From NCBI RefSeq assembly GCF_006538325.1, contig NZ_BJKK01000016.1, forward strand, positions 1 to 64,000: a stretch of 64,000 nucleotides of DNA, in the 5' to 3' direction. Shown one piece after another: positions 18,645 through 26,745 of the stretch. Both the position numbers and the translations under genes were made by a program. The stretch is from Alteromonas sp. KUL42. GTDB taxonomy: Bacteria > Pseudomonadota > Gammaproteobacteria > Enterobacterales > Alteromonadaceae. Position 1 is the first letter of the stretch. Every line of letters begins with the position of its first letter. Below the pieces are notes generated by a model. It did not search any database. It was not told the origin of the DNA and saw only the letters and a list, made by a program, of their open reading frames with translations.

Positions 18645-18968
18645 CTACGCTAGCGTATCGATTATGGTGCCTAACGTGTCATTTGCGACTTCAAGCACTT
18701 TTGCCGATGCTTGTGCATTCAAGCTATTGACGTTAAGCGAGATTAAATCGCTCGTTAGATCAGTATTTGATGAAGATGAGGATGCCGTCTGATCAGCTGA
18801 AGTTACATTTTGTGGCTCATTGGCTTGTGATACTGGCACATTCTGCGTGCTTTCAACAGTACGTTGAGCGATAGATGACGAGGCTTGTGTAATACCATTG
18901 CTGGCATTTTGCAAACCATACTGCCCCGCATAAAACGCGGAATTCACCCCATTACCAATATTTGTCAT
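18645..18968 (-). CDS. Small protein with flagellar rod/hook-like termini
   Basis: I do not recognise this 107-residue protein by name. The N-terminus (GVNSAFYAGQYGLQNASNGI) resembles the N-terminal helix of flagellar rod and hook proteins (pattern SGLQAASNxI). The last 34 residues (DLISLNVNSLNAQASAKVLEVANDTLGTIIDTLA) resemble their C-terminal helix (LVNLIxAQRAYQANAKVIxTADEMLGTL). A Ser/Thr/Gln-rich linker replaces the usual body. It may be a minimal axial-type or secreted partner of the adjacent putative metalloprotease; the assignment is an inference from pattern alone. Confidence 0.6.
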   Translation of the reverse strand: MTNIGNGVNSAFYAGQYGLQNASNGITQASSSIAQRTVESTQNVPVSQANEPQNVTSADQTASSSSSNTDLTSDLISLNVNSLNAQASAKVLEVANDTLGTIIDTLA

Positions 18969-19081
18969 ACACTACCTCTATCCTCTCATGTGTAATTATT
19001 AACCAATTTAGAGAAAATAGAAAGCTTTGAAAGGCACTCTTAAAATAAGCACCTGTGGTTTAAGACGTTTTTTACCGTGTA

Positions 19082-19891
19082 TTAAGACGCTATTTGCTGC
19101 TGTAGCCGCATTGCAAAGTTCAACAGGATGTCAGCCGTTTGTTGCGGATGAGATATGAACGGCGCATGAGACGCATGTGGAAGCACAACCGAATCAGATT
19201 GAGGGTGTAACTCACATATTCTGTCAATGCCACTGGTTGGCACTAGGCTATCTAACCTGCCGTACAAGCGAAGGGTAGGCACTGAAATGCGCCCTACGTC
19301 TTGTCGCATGTCTTCACTAGCCAGAATCGTTAAGCCCTTTTTCAATGCTTCTTCCGCGGGAGCAGGAAATTGCATCACCTGCTGGCGAATTGTTTTGATA
19401 TCTTGCTTTGCTGTTTCACTTCCCATCGCTTGAATAGCAAGAAATCGCTCGAGGGTCTTTTGAAAGTTCTTCTCTAACTGAGTTTCAAACATTTTCAGCA
19501 AATCAGCGGCAATCCCTGGCCAACATGGGCCCGCAATGAAACGTGGTGTTGATGCTATGGTAACTAACCCCACCAGCTTTTGTGGTGCAATTAACGCAAG
19601 CTTCTGCGCGACCAAACCGCCAAGTGACCAACCCACAAGTAAACAATTATCTGGTAATGAAGCAACGAGCGCGCTGGCCAATGTGTCGACGTTATAAGGC
19701 TTAGGTAAAATGGCCGCATTTTCACCAAAACCCGGTAAATCGATGGTGGTAACCCTAACGTTATCGCTGATGTAAGGAATAAAAGATGTAAACGCTCCGC
19801 TATTCATTCCCCAACCGTGAAGAAAAACCACGTCCATGCCTGTACCTTGTGTACGGGTGACAAGGGCATTGTTTGCCTGCAAACTTTCCAT
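19082..19891 (-). CDS. bioH: Pimeloyl-ACP methyl ester carboxylesterase BioH
   Basis: BioH hydrolyses pimeloyl-ACP methyl ester and so ends the biotin precursor pathway. The product of about 269 residues is an alpha/beta hydrolase with VFLHGWGMNS, the nucleophile elbow GWSLGG, Asp in LYGRLDSLVP and the catalytic His in LPHASHAPF, closely following E. coli BioH. The ATG at 19891 has GGAG 7 nt upstream. It is divergent from comF, with 95 bp between the chosen starts. The bioH-comF-nfuA neighbourhood is conserved in gammaproteobacteria. No other bio gene is in the window. Confidence 0.93.
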   Translation of the reverse strand: MESLQANNALVTRTQGTGMDVVFLHGWGMNSGAFTSFIPYISDNVRVTTIDLPGFGENAAILPKPYNVDTLASALVASLPDNCLLVGWSLGGLVAQKLALIAPQKLVGLVTIASTPRFIAGPCWPGIAADLLKMFETQLEKNFQKTLERFLAIQAMGSETAKQDIKTIRQQVMQFPAPAEEALKKGLTILASEDMRQDVGRISVPTLRLYGRLDSLVPTSGIDRICELHPQSDSVVLPHASHAPFISHPQQTADILLNFAMRLQQQIAS

Positions 19892-19986
19892 ATACGTCTC
19901 CTTTGGCTGTATCGAGCGTTGTAGAAACACAAAATGACAAATTTAATCAACCGTTGACGCTTTCCCAAGCAGATGGAATCAACACA

Positions 19987-20706
19987 ATGAACCTTTCATG
20001 TTTATTATGTTATCAGGCAAGTCCTACGCCAGTATGTCATTGGTGTGAAGATGATATGTTTTTTTTCACTTCGCAGATCCATGGTTGCAACCTGCTTAAG
20101 TTCGGCCCAGTGGGCCGCCATGTAAAGCACAGCCATTACGATAGCCTTAGCGTACTAAGCTTACATACCTGGCCTATATCCTCACTGGTTCACCAGCTAA
20201 AGTTTACTCACTCTCTCGCAGCAGGCAAAGTGTTGAGTCACTGGTTTGTCCATAAAAAGCGACAGTGCACGCTTTCAGTGCCGAATATCCTGCTGCCAGT
20301 TCCTATTAGTGCATGGCGATTGGCCAAACGACATTACAACCAAGCACATGTACTCTGCCAGCACTTTCAAGTACATATGAAGATCCCTATTTCAACCTCA
20401 TGGGCCTATCGCAAAGGCTTCAGTGTACAGCATCACTTATCTCGCTCGGCGCGTGAGAAGAACGTTAAGAAGACCTTTAGCTTAACTGCTGGCTGTATTG
20501 ATCAATATTTTGAGTCATCGCACCTTCGCGATACAAACAATAAAGCACCATTCACCGTAGCCATTGTCGATGACGTTATTACTACTGGTGTTACTGTTAA
20601 TCTGTTAAGCAAATTACTCAAAGCGCGCTACCCCAACATTCACATTCAAGTGTGGGCAATGACGTTTACGCCACCGCCCAAAAGTACACTTATCAAAGAT
20701 TGTTAA
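19987..20706 (+). CDS. ComF/GntX family phosphoribosyltransferase-like protein
   Basis: The product of about 239 residues has an N-terminal Cys cluster (CLLCYQASPTPVCHWC), likely zinc-binding, and a C-terminal phosphoribosyltransferase fold with the PRPP-loop motif VAIVDDVITTGVT. ComF proteins are needed for DNA uptake in naturally competent bacteria; E. coli GntX is the same family. The start is placed at the ATG at 19987, where the Cys cluster begins. Longer in-frame starts to 19873 would overlap bioH and look non-coding. ComM is also encoded in this window, which fits a competence role, but that is an inference. Confidence 0.9.
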   Translation: MNLSCLLCYQASPTPVCHWCEDDMFFFTSQIHGCNLLKFGPVGRHVKHSHYDSLSVLSLHTWPISSLVHQLKFTHSLAAGKVLSHWFVHKKRQCTLSVPNILLPVPISAWRLAKRHYNQAHVLCQHFQVHMKIPISTSWAYRKGFSVQHHLSRSAREKNVKKTFSLTAGCIDQYFESSHLRDTNNKAPFTVAIVDDVITTGVTVNLLSKLLKARYPNIHIQVWAMTFTPPPKSTLIKDC

Positions 20707-20729
20707 GATATCGAACTCTTACACCCACA

Positions 20730-23372
20730 TTAGCGAAGCTTGTGAGATTGATAAATGGCATTAGCAAGCATCTTGTTGGTTCCATACCAATAGCCTCTGA
20801 ACTGCGCATTGTCAGTAAAGCCAATTACCACACCGCGCTCCATTCTATTCGTAGTAACAGCCGTAGATTCAGCCATAAGGGCAACCATAGCTTTGTCACT
20901 AAAGCCAGCCATTAGTGGCGCTTCTGTATAACGCGCTGGTGTGACAAACGGAGACTCATCTCCTTTCACAATCAGATTACTGGTTTTAAACATAGGCAAG
21001 GTGTCATTCTCGTAACCGAAAAATAGCGGGTGAGAAGTATCGATAGTTGCTTCATATACGGCACCTGCGACTAGCTTCTTCGCATACAAAGCAGCACCAT
21101 CACCATAGCTAAGCTCACTTTCATCAAAAGCATTATTGATAGTATCGCGATTTACTATCTCGGCTTTTAACCATTTGTGCTCAGCAAAATAGTTTAGCGC
21201 TGATTTCTGGCCAATCACGGTACCACCGGCTTTAACCCAAGACTCAATTTTGCTTCGCTCACCGTCAGAGAAGCCATAACGACCGCTTGGGAAAATAACA
21301 TGCGTATATTGAATAGTTGGGTCGGTTAATGCAGCTGCAAGGTGTTGTTGCTCCACAATACTAGCAGCTAGCCCCACTTTGGTATCAAAATAATGCCAAA
21401 TTTCACCGGCTTCATATTCGCTAGTACCTTCGCCGCCCACAATAAGGACTTGAGGTACATTAACCGGTGTCATACTGCGACTACCCATATCGTTGCCGTG
21501 CGGGGTTAACCCACTCTTAAAGCTGAAAATAGGCACCTGCAGCTGTGCTTGCGCATTATTTACAATGTCACTTAGATTCGCTGGTTGCGAAAGGCCTTTT
21601 GGAATAAGAATACTTCCCGCGGGTAAATCAATAGCCTTACCTTTGTAGTCTAGTGCGGAAAACGCTTTGTTACTGCTGCGCACCTTGACGCCGGCTTCAA
21701 GCAAAGTTTGTAGCATGGCAGGCGCATAATAGTGTTGCCATGAAAAGCCGTAGGCATAAGCGTTCTCTTTTACGTCATTTAGAACCGCAGTTTTAACCTT
21801 GCCTGACTCTGCTCGTTTCACTTTTCGCGCTTCACCTTTGTCTAACGGCGCGTAGTGTAAATTGAAAGCGAGAGCTAAGTTCCAAGTAGAAACATCATAA
21901 AACGTATTGTTTTCAAAAGATGTTTGCGTAGAGAAAATGGATTTGACCAAGCGATATTGCTGCTGGTTAGTCGGCACGTAAATAGCCATGCCAGCGGAAT
22001 AATCCACGCCGTCCACCGAGCTACTTTCTGAGATAACCTCATATTGGATATGGTGCTGTTCTAAAAGCGCTGTAAATGCCTCTAAGCGCGCGATATCACC
22101 CGAAGTACCCACAACATAACCCACGGTGTCATCATCTTTGGCTAGCGCATTGGTACTTTCTACAAACCCAGATTGATAGTCCAAAATAGCGGCTTTGTTG
22201 GTTAGCGCCCCTTTGAACGTGCTTAGCGACGTTGTAATTTGATTGGCAATAGTATCTTTGAAAGCAAGGTCGCCGTTTATGGAAGACTGTATATGCCCTC
22301 GTGCACTTGCCTGCTCAAACAAAATACCAATGCTGCCATGTAAATCGGGATAGGTTGAGCCTTTCCCCGCATAAAAGTCATCAAAGGCTTCTTCAGTAAA
22401 ATACAGCTTTCCTTGTTCATCAAACGCGGCTGCATGATAAGTGGCCAGTGCTTCGGTAAGCGTGACATTTTCATCTGGCGTAAGCGGGTTTTTACGCGAA
22501 CGAACACCCGGTTGGAAGAAGTACGTACTGTCAGTGCCCATTTCATGGAAGTCAGTCAATACATGTGGACGCCATTTGTGAAACTGCTTAATGCGAGCCT
22601 GAGACTCTGGATGTGCCAATAGCAACCAGTCGCGATTCAAATCAAACCAATAGTGATTAGTGCGACCTGAAGGCCACCCCTCATCATGCTCTCTGTGATT
22701 GCTGTCAGAAACCAACTGCTTACCTTTGTGCATATTTGCCCATTGAGCAAAACGAGAAAGGCCATCGGGGTTGAAAGAAGGGTCAAGCAGTACAATATTG
22801 TTGTCCAGAAGCGCGTTAATTTCGTCACCCTCTGCGGCTGCAAGATAGTAGGCTAGGGCAAGGGAAGCGTTCGAGCCAGACGGCTCATTTCCATGAATGC
22901 TGTAACCCATGTAGAAAACAAGTGGAGCATCATCACCGACTTTGTCGCCAGATTGCATGGCATCAATATGCTGTTGACGCAAGGTTTCAATGTTATCTCG
23001 GTTGGCTGGCGACGTAATAGTAAGTAAAAGAAGCGGTCGGTTTTCGTGTGTACGGCCTGTTTCTTCTATAGTAATACGATCTGATGCATTGGCCAGTAAC
23101 TTCATGTATTCCACTAATTGGTCGTGGCGAACATGCCACTCACCAATGTTTGCACCCAATACAGATTCAGGGGTCGGAATAGCAGGGTTATACGTAACAG
23201 TGCTAGGTAGGAAGTCGTGAACTGACTTTCCTCCTTTGTCCGGTGTAATGACAACAGGTGCCGCATTGACAGTTTGTACCGTTGCCGCGCCTAGTGACAT
23301 CGCGCCAAAAGTAAGTGCTGTTGCCAATGCTAAATGGTTTTTTCTGGCAGATTTGTGCAAATTCGTTAGCAT
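20730..23372 (-). CDS. Secreted M14 family zinc carboxypeptidase
   Basis: The 880-residue protein has an N-terminal signal segment (to about residue 38, ending VNAAP) and an M14 peptidase domain (about residues 75-370). Zinc ligands HGNE (H160, E163) are visible, and a later TDFHEMGTDSTYFF block supplies the third ligand. The long C-terminal part includes a glutamine-amidotransferase-like Rossmann region (about 550-720, with QVLIVGGEG). It is probably a periplasmic or exported carboxypeptidase acting on peptides. It lies between comF and nfuA on the opposite strand, interrupting the usual bioH-comF-nfuA series. Downstream it converges with comF, only 23 bp away. Confidence 0.9.
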   Translation of the reverse strand: MLTNLHKSARKNHLALATALTFGAMSLGAATVQTVNAAPVVITPDKGGKSVHDFLPSTVTYNPAIPTPESVLGANIGEWHVRHDQLVEYMKLLANASDRITIEETGRTHENRPLLLLTITSPANRDNIETLRQQHIDAMQSGDKVGDDAPLVFYMGYSIHGNEPSGSNASLALAYYLAAAEGDEINALLDNNIVLLDPSFNPDGLSRFAQWANMHKGKQLVSDSNHREHDEGWPSGRTNHYWFDLNRDWLLLAHPESQARIKQFHKWRPHVLTDFHEMGTDSTYFFQPGVRSRKNPLTPDENVTLTEALATYHAAAFDEQGKLYFTEEAFDDFYAGKGSTYPDLHGSIGILFEQASARGHIQSSINGDLAFKDTIANQITTSLSTFKGALTNKAAILDYQSGFVESTNALAKDDDTVGYVVGTSGDIARLEAFTALLEQHHIQYEVISESSSVDGVDYSAGMAIYVPTNQQQYRLVKSIFSTQTSFENNTFYDVSTWNLALAFNLHYAPLDKGEARKVKRAESGKVKTAVLNDVKENAYAYGFSWQHYYAPAMLQTLLEAGVKVRSSNKAFSALDYKGKAIDLPAGSILIPKGLSQPANLSDIVNNAQAQLQVPIFSFKSGLTPHGNDMGSRSMTPVNVPQVLIVGGEGTSEYEAGEIWHYFDTKVGLAASIVEQQHLAAALTDPTIQYTHVIFPSGRYGFSDGERSKIESWVKAGGTVIGQKSALNYFAEHKWLKAEIVNRDTINNAFDESELSYGDGAALYAKKLVAGAVYEATIDTSHPLFFGYENDTLPMFKTSNLIVKGDESPFVTPARYTEAPLMAGFSDKAMVALMAESTAVTTNRMERGVVIGFTDNAQFRGYWYGTNKMLANAIYQSHKLR

Positions 23373-23533
23373 CGCGTTTCCCGTCTTGTTGTTATGGTTG
23401 AGGTAGTGTTGAGATAAACAACCGCCTCAACAAATTCGATTTAGTGAAATAATTTATTTCATTAATACTTGACTGTTTTAGTCAGGTAAATTTGTTACAA
23501 TGACTAAAATTTCAAAATAAGTAGGACTTGTTG

Positions 23534-24112
23534 ATGATTACTATATCAGAAGAAGCTCAGGCTCACTTCGTAAAACTGTTGAGTAAACAAGAGTCTGGCA
23601 CGAATATTCGTGTATTCGTCGTAAACCCAGGCACGTCGTCGGCAGAGTGTGGCGTGTCCTATTGTCCACCGGATGCTGTTGAAGCAACTGACACGCGTTT
23701 GCCATTCAATGGTTTCGATGCAGTGGTTGATGAAGAAAGTGCACCGTTTCTTGAAGAGGCGGAAATTGATTATGTCACTGACCAAATGGGCTCGCAGCTA
23801 ACACTTAAAGCGCCTAATGCAAAAGCGCGTAAAGTATCGGACGATGCACCACTGGTTGAACGTATCAACTACATGATCGAATCAGAAATTAACCCTCAAC
23901 TTGCTAGCCACGGTGGTAAAGTGATGTTGGTGGAAGTCACCGAAGACGGTTACGCCATTTTACAATTCGGTGGTGGTTGTAACGGCTGCTCAATGGTAGA
24001 CGTAACACTTAAAGATGGCATTGAAAAACAAATGCTTGAGCAGTTTGCGGGTGAACTGAACGGTGTACGTGATGCCACAGAGCACGAAGCGGGCGAACAC
24101 TCGTATTATTAA
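23534..24112 (+). CDS. nfuA: Fe-S biogenesis protein NfuA
   Basis: NfuA carries and transfers 4Fe-4S clusters to target enzymes, especially under oxidative stress or iron limitation. The 192-residue product has an N-terminal degenerate A-type (HesB-like) domain and a C-terminal Nfu domain with the cluster ligands in GGCNGC (C149, C152), the same spacing and numbering as E. coli. Two TTG codons precede the ATG at 23534; the ATG gives the conserved MITISEEAQ start. Confidence 0.96.
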   Translation: MITISEEAQAHFVKLLSKQESGTNIRVFVVNPGTSSAECGVSYCPPDAVEATDTRLPFNGFDAVVDEESAPFLEEAEIDYVTDQMGSQLTLKAPNAKARKVSDDAPLVERINYMIESEINPQLASHGGKVMLVEVTEDGYAILQFGGGCNGCSMVDVTLKDGIEKQMLEQFAGELNGVRDATEHEAGEHSYY

Positions 24113-24146
24113 GTATTTTGCTAAGTACTACTGAGTAACAACCAGT

Positions 24147-24377
24147 ATGCTATCCCAAGACATACACAAAAGCTGGCAACGATTTAAAGTCGGTTTGGCT
24201 ATTTTCGTTGCTGGTGTTGTGTTGTTGTTTTTGTTAAGCCATGTACACATTGTGTTTTATTACCTTTCAGTAGGCATATTGTTGATTGGCTTTGGCTATG
24301 CCATGCTGGGCTACGCGGGAATATTCCTGCAACGTTTTGCCTTTATTAAAGACAAAAAGCCACCGCCAAAATTTTAA
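24147..24377 (+). CDS. Small membrane protein downstream of nfuA
   Basis: I do not recognise this 76-residue protein. It has two predicted membrane helices (about residues 14-32 and 36-60), a charged N-terminus (SQDIHKSWQRFK) and a basic proline-rich C-terminus (KDKKPPPKF), which suggests a small inner-membrane protein with both ends in the cytosol. It starts 34 bp after nfuA on the same strand, so it may be co-transcribed. The ribosome-binding site is weak. Confidence 0.65.
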   Translation: MLSQDIHKSWQRFKVGLAIFVAGVVLLFLLSHVHIVFYYLSVGILLIGFGYAMLGYAGIFLQRFAFIKDKKPPPKF

Positions 24378-24460
24378 TACGCTTTTATCCATCGAAGCCT
24401 TTTTTTACTCCCTCACTTTCTATCCCTTTCTTTTGACCACGTACTTTTTTAAATTTCATC

Positions 24461-24725
24461 ATACCAATCCGCATAGATAATTGCCCACTCAGAAGGCGCT
24501 GGCAAGTTTCCTAGCGAAGCGTGGGAATGCAGGAATGGCTGTCCCCTTTCAAATTCCCAGAATGAAGCTAGGAAGCTTGCCAGACCTTCCCGAAGGGCGA
24601 GTTTAAAATGTCCGTACTCTTTGTTGTGTCACCTTGATGTAAAACCACTATACCTGCGGTAACACGCCGCGATTACGAACATTTTAACTCTCGCTGAGTG
24701 GGTAGTTATCTGTGCGGACTGGTAT
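24461..24725. repeat. Palindromic MITE-like element, copy A (full)
   Basis: A 265-bp non-coding element in the gap between the small membrane gene and the racemase. It has 32-bp terminal inverted repeats (24461-24492 and 24694-24725), 28 of 32 positions matching, beginning ATACCARTCCGCAYAGATAA. Inside are nested hairpins: 17-nt arms at 24499-24515 / 24567-24583 (16 of 17 pair), TGGGAAT / ATTCCCA at 24522-24528 / 24553-24559, and a second palindrome at 24598-24690. The segment 24595-24725 recurs inverted and nearly identical at 51669-51799. No ORF or transposase lies inside, and no clear target-site duplication is seen. Confidence 0.85.
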
Positions 24726-24822
24726 CGAACACTACCGCCCATGCTGAGTTTGTTATATTGCGCTTGCAAACACACTTGTCTCGCTGCACAGTATTTCTTT
24801 TGCGCAATCGGCTAAAGCTGTT

Positions 24823-25518
24823 ATGAAAAAACTGGGACTTATAGGCGGTATGAGTTGGGAATCGACCGTGAGTTACTACCAAGCTATCAACCGTGGCATC
24901 AATACACAATTAGGTGGATTGCACAGTGCCAAACTCTTACTTAGCAGTGTGGATTTTGCGGAAATTGCACACCTTCAACATCAAGATGAATGGCCCGCGC
25001 TGGCGAATGTTCTCAGTAAAGAAGCTATAAACTTACAAACCGCAGGCGCAGATGCCATTTTAATTTGTACTAACACTATGCACAAAGTGGCAGATGAAGT
25101 GGAAGCCAGCATTACCATTCCACTTATTCATATTGCCGATGCCACTGGTCAGTTATTAAAGCAGCAAGGCGTGAAAACCATAGGACTACTTGGTACACGC
25201 TTCACAATGGAGCAAGCATTTTATAAAAGCCGCCTCAAAGAGAAATTCGATATTGACGTGGTTGTGCCAAATGCATCACAAAGAGACCTTGTGCATAAAA
25301 TTATTTATGAGCAATTATGCAAGGGGGTGATTTGTAATGCATCGCGCGAAGCGTATATTGAAATTATCGATATGCTTGCTGAAAAAGGTGCTGAAGGGGT
25401 AATTTTGGGTTGCACAGAAATTGCCTTACTTATACAACAAGCACACACGTCAGTGCGTTTATATGATACCACCGCTATTCATGCACAAACTGCTATTGAG
25501 TTTGCATTAAGCAATTAG
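24823..25518 (+). CDS. Aspartate/glutamate racemase family protein
   Basis: This 231-residue cofactor-independent racemase carries the two catalytic cysteines of the family: C82 in CTNTMH and C197 in GCTEIA. The N-terminal LGLIGGMSWEST block is typical of the YgeA/RacX branch, which in E. coli is a broad-specificity amino-acid racemase. Length is normal. The substrate is not determined by the sequence. It starts about 100 bp after the palindromic element and is the first of three same-strand genes (racemase, VOC, methyltransferase). Confidence 0.92.
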   Translation: MKKLGLIGGMSWESTVSYYQAINRGINTQLGGLHSAKLLLSSVDFAEIAHLQHQDEWPALANVLSKEAINLQTAGADAILICTNTMHKVADEVEASITIPLIHIADATGQLLKQQGVKTIGLLGTRFTMEQAFYKSRLKEKFDIDVVVPNASQRDLVHKIIYEQLCKGVICNASREAYIEIIDMLAEKGAEGVILGCTEIALLIQQAHTSVRLYDTTAIHAQTAIEFALSN

Positions 25519-25573
25519 CACGTAAATTTAGCTGCTCTACATTTGCAGTATTATTTTAGATAAGGACACAACT

Positions 25574-25957
25574 ATGTTTAGTCATATAATGATTGGTGCC
25601 AACGACCTTGAAGCTTCAAAGGCATTTTACGACGCGACGCTTGCCGTATTGGGTTATGACGCGGGTGTTTATGACGATTATGGACGGGTATTTTATTATA
25701 CGCCTAAAGGTATACTTGCGTTAACGAAGCCAATTAATGGTGAAGCTGCAACTCACGGTAATGGCTCTACTATCGGTTTGGCAGCACGTACGCCTGAAGT
25801 GGTAGACGAATGGCATAAAGTGGGTAGTGAACATGGTGGCGTTCCTTGTGAAGATCCACCGGGAATACGTGGAAATGCAGAGCGTCAATTGTACTTAGCG
25901 TATCTTCGCGACCCTTCAGGCAACAAACTTTGTGCAACGCATATTGTAAGAAAGTAA
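25574..25957 (+). CDS. VOC (glyoxalase-like) family protein
   Basis: The 127-residue single-domain vicinal-oxygen-chelate protein starts FSHIMIGANDLEASKAFYDATLAVLGY and ends YLAYLRDPSGNKLCATH, the two beta-alpha-beta-beta-beta modules of the fold. Candidate metal ligands are His near residue 4 and Glu/His in the second module. It resembles uncharacterised glyoxalase/bleomycin-resistance/dioxygenase members; no substrate can be given. The ATG at 25574 follows AAGGA (TAAGGACACAACT). Confidence 0.88.
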   Translation: MFSHIMIGANDLEASKAFYDATLAVLGYDAGVYDDYGRVFYYTPKGILALTKPINGEAATHGNGSTIGLAARTPEVVDEWHKVGSEHGGVPCEDPPGIRGNAERQLYLAYLRDPSGNKLCATHIVRK

Positions 25958-26021
25958 GCCTAGAAGTCACCTTTGATAACGCGAAGCATATTCTTTCGCT
26001 TCGCGTAAATGGTTTTAAATC

Positions 26022-26654
26022 ATGACACCTGAACAAACGGGTAAAGCCTACGACAGTATTACAGGGCTGTGGACACGCCCCGAATTCAATAGCGAAAATG
26101 GTACAAGTAGCTATCGCCATGCATTGGCGTTTCTTCCTTCCCACCTACTAAACGGGACGCATTTCGCATTAGATATAGGGTGCGGATGTACTAACCGTTT
26201 TGTACCAATTATTGAAGATAAAAAGCTTGTTTATGAAGGCGTCGACATATCTAACAACATGCTAGACATTGCGCGTAAATCGCTGCCTGAGCACACCTTT
26301 TACTACCATGACATTTGTAGTTTCAACTTTCCTAAACAGTATGCTTTTATTTCGGCGTGGGACAGTTTGTGGCACGTACCACTGCATCAGCAGGAAGCGC
26401 TATTGGTAACGCTTTGCCACCAGTTAGAAGCAGGGGGTGTGTTGATGTTCTCTTGTGGAGGTGTCGATGAAGCTGGCTGTCATACCAATCAAGCAATGGG
26501 CCCAGAGGTATACTATGCGTCATTGGGAATTAATGGTTATGTGTCACTATTAGTAGATGCAGGCATGTTCATTCGTCATATTAACTACGACCAGTACCCT
26601 GAACAACATACTGTCATCATTGCTCAAAAGCCATGTCTGAACACTTCACCTTAA
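26022..26654 (+). CDS. Class I SAM-dependent methyltransferase
   Basis: The 210-residue protein has the SAM-binding motif I FALDIGCGCTNR (about residue 50), an acidic loop after strand beta2 (YEGVDISNNML) and a motif-IV region FISAWDSLWHVP, so it is a small-molecule-type methyltransferase of the UbiE/Methyltransf_25 kind. The substrate is unknown. It lies 64 bp after the VOC gene on the same strand and converges with the MATE gene. Confidence 0.85.
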   Translation: MTPEQTGKAYDSITGLWTRPEFNSENGTSSYRHALAFLPSHLLNGTHFALDIGCGCTNRFVPIIEDKKLVYEGVDISNNMLDIARKSLPEHTFYYHDICSFNFPKQYAFISAWDSLWHVPLHQQEALLVTLCHQLEAGGVLMFSCGGVDEAGCHTNQAMGPEVYYASLGINGYVSLLVDAGMFIRHINYDQYPEQHTVIIAQKPCLNTSP

Positions 26655-26717
26655 CGCCTTCATAATGCTTCCACCCACACAACCTTTCGCATAGCTTCTA
26701 AACCGTGATGACAACAT

Positions 26718-26744
26718 GGGTTTGGATTTGGGTTTGGGTTTCGG
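26718..26744. repeat. Imperfect hexamer repeat (GGGTTT-type)
   Basis: Four to five imperfect copies of a TTTGGG-like unit lie directly beside the stop of the MATE gene. The sequence is low-complexity with no evident function; slippage here could vary between strains. Confidence 0.5.
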
Positions 26745-26745
26745 C

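Noticed and set aside
24461-24725. Possible CRISPR or tandem array
   Set aside because: The repeats are inverted and nested, not direct and regularly spaced; no cas gene is in the window.
24706-24909. A 67-codon minus-strand ORF crossing the repeat end and the racemase start
   Set aside because: It overlaps the well-supported racemase gene and repeat DNA, with no coding character.
24823-26654. Racemase, VOC protein and methyltransferase as a biosynthetic cluster
   Set aside because: Gaps of 55 and 64 bp and unrelated families; no carrier, ligase or export gene ties them together.
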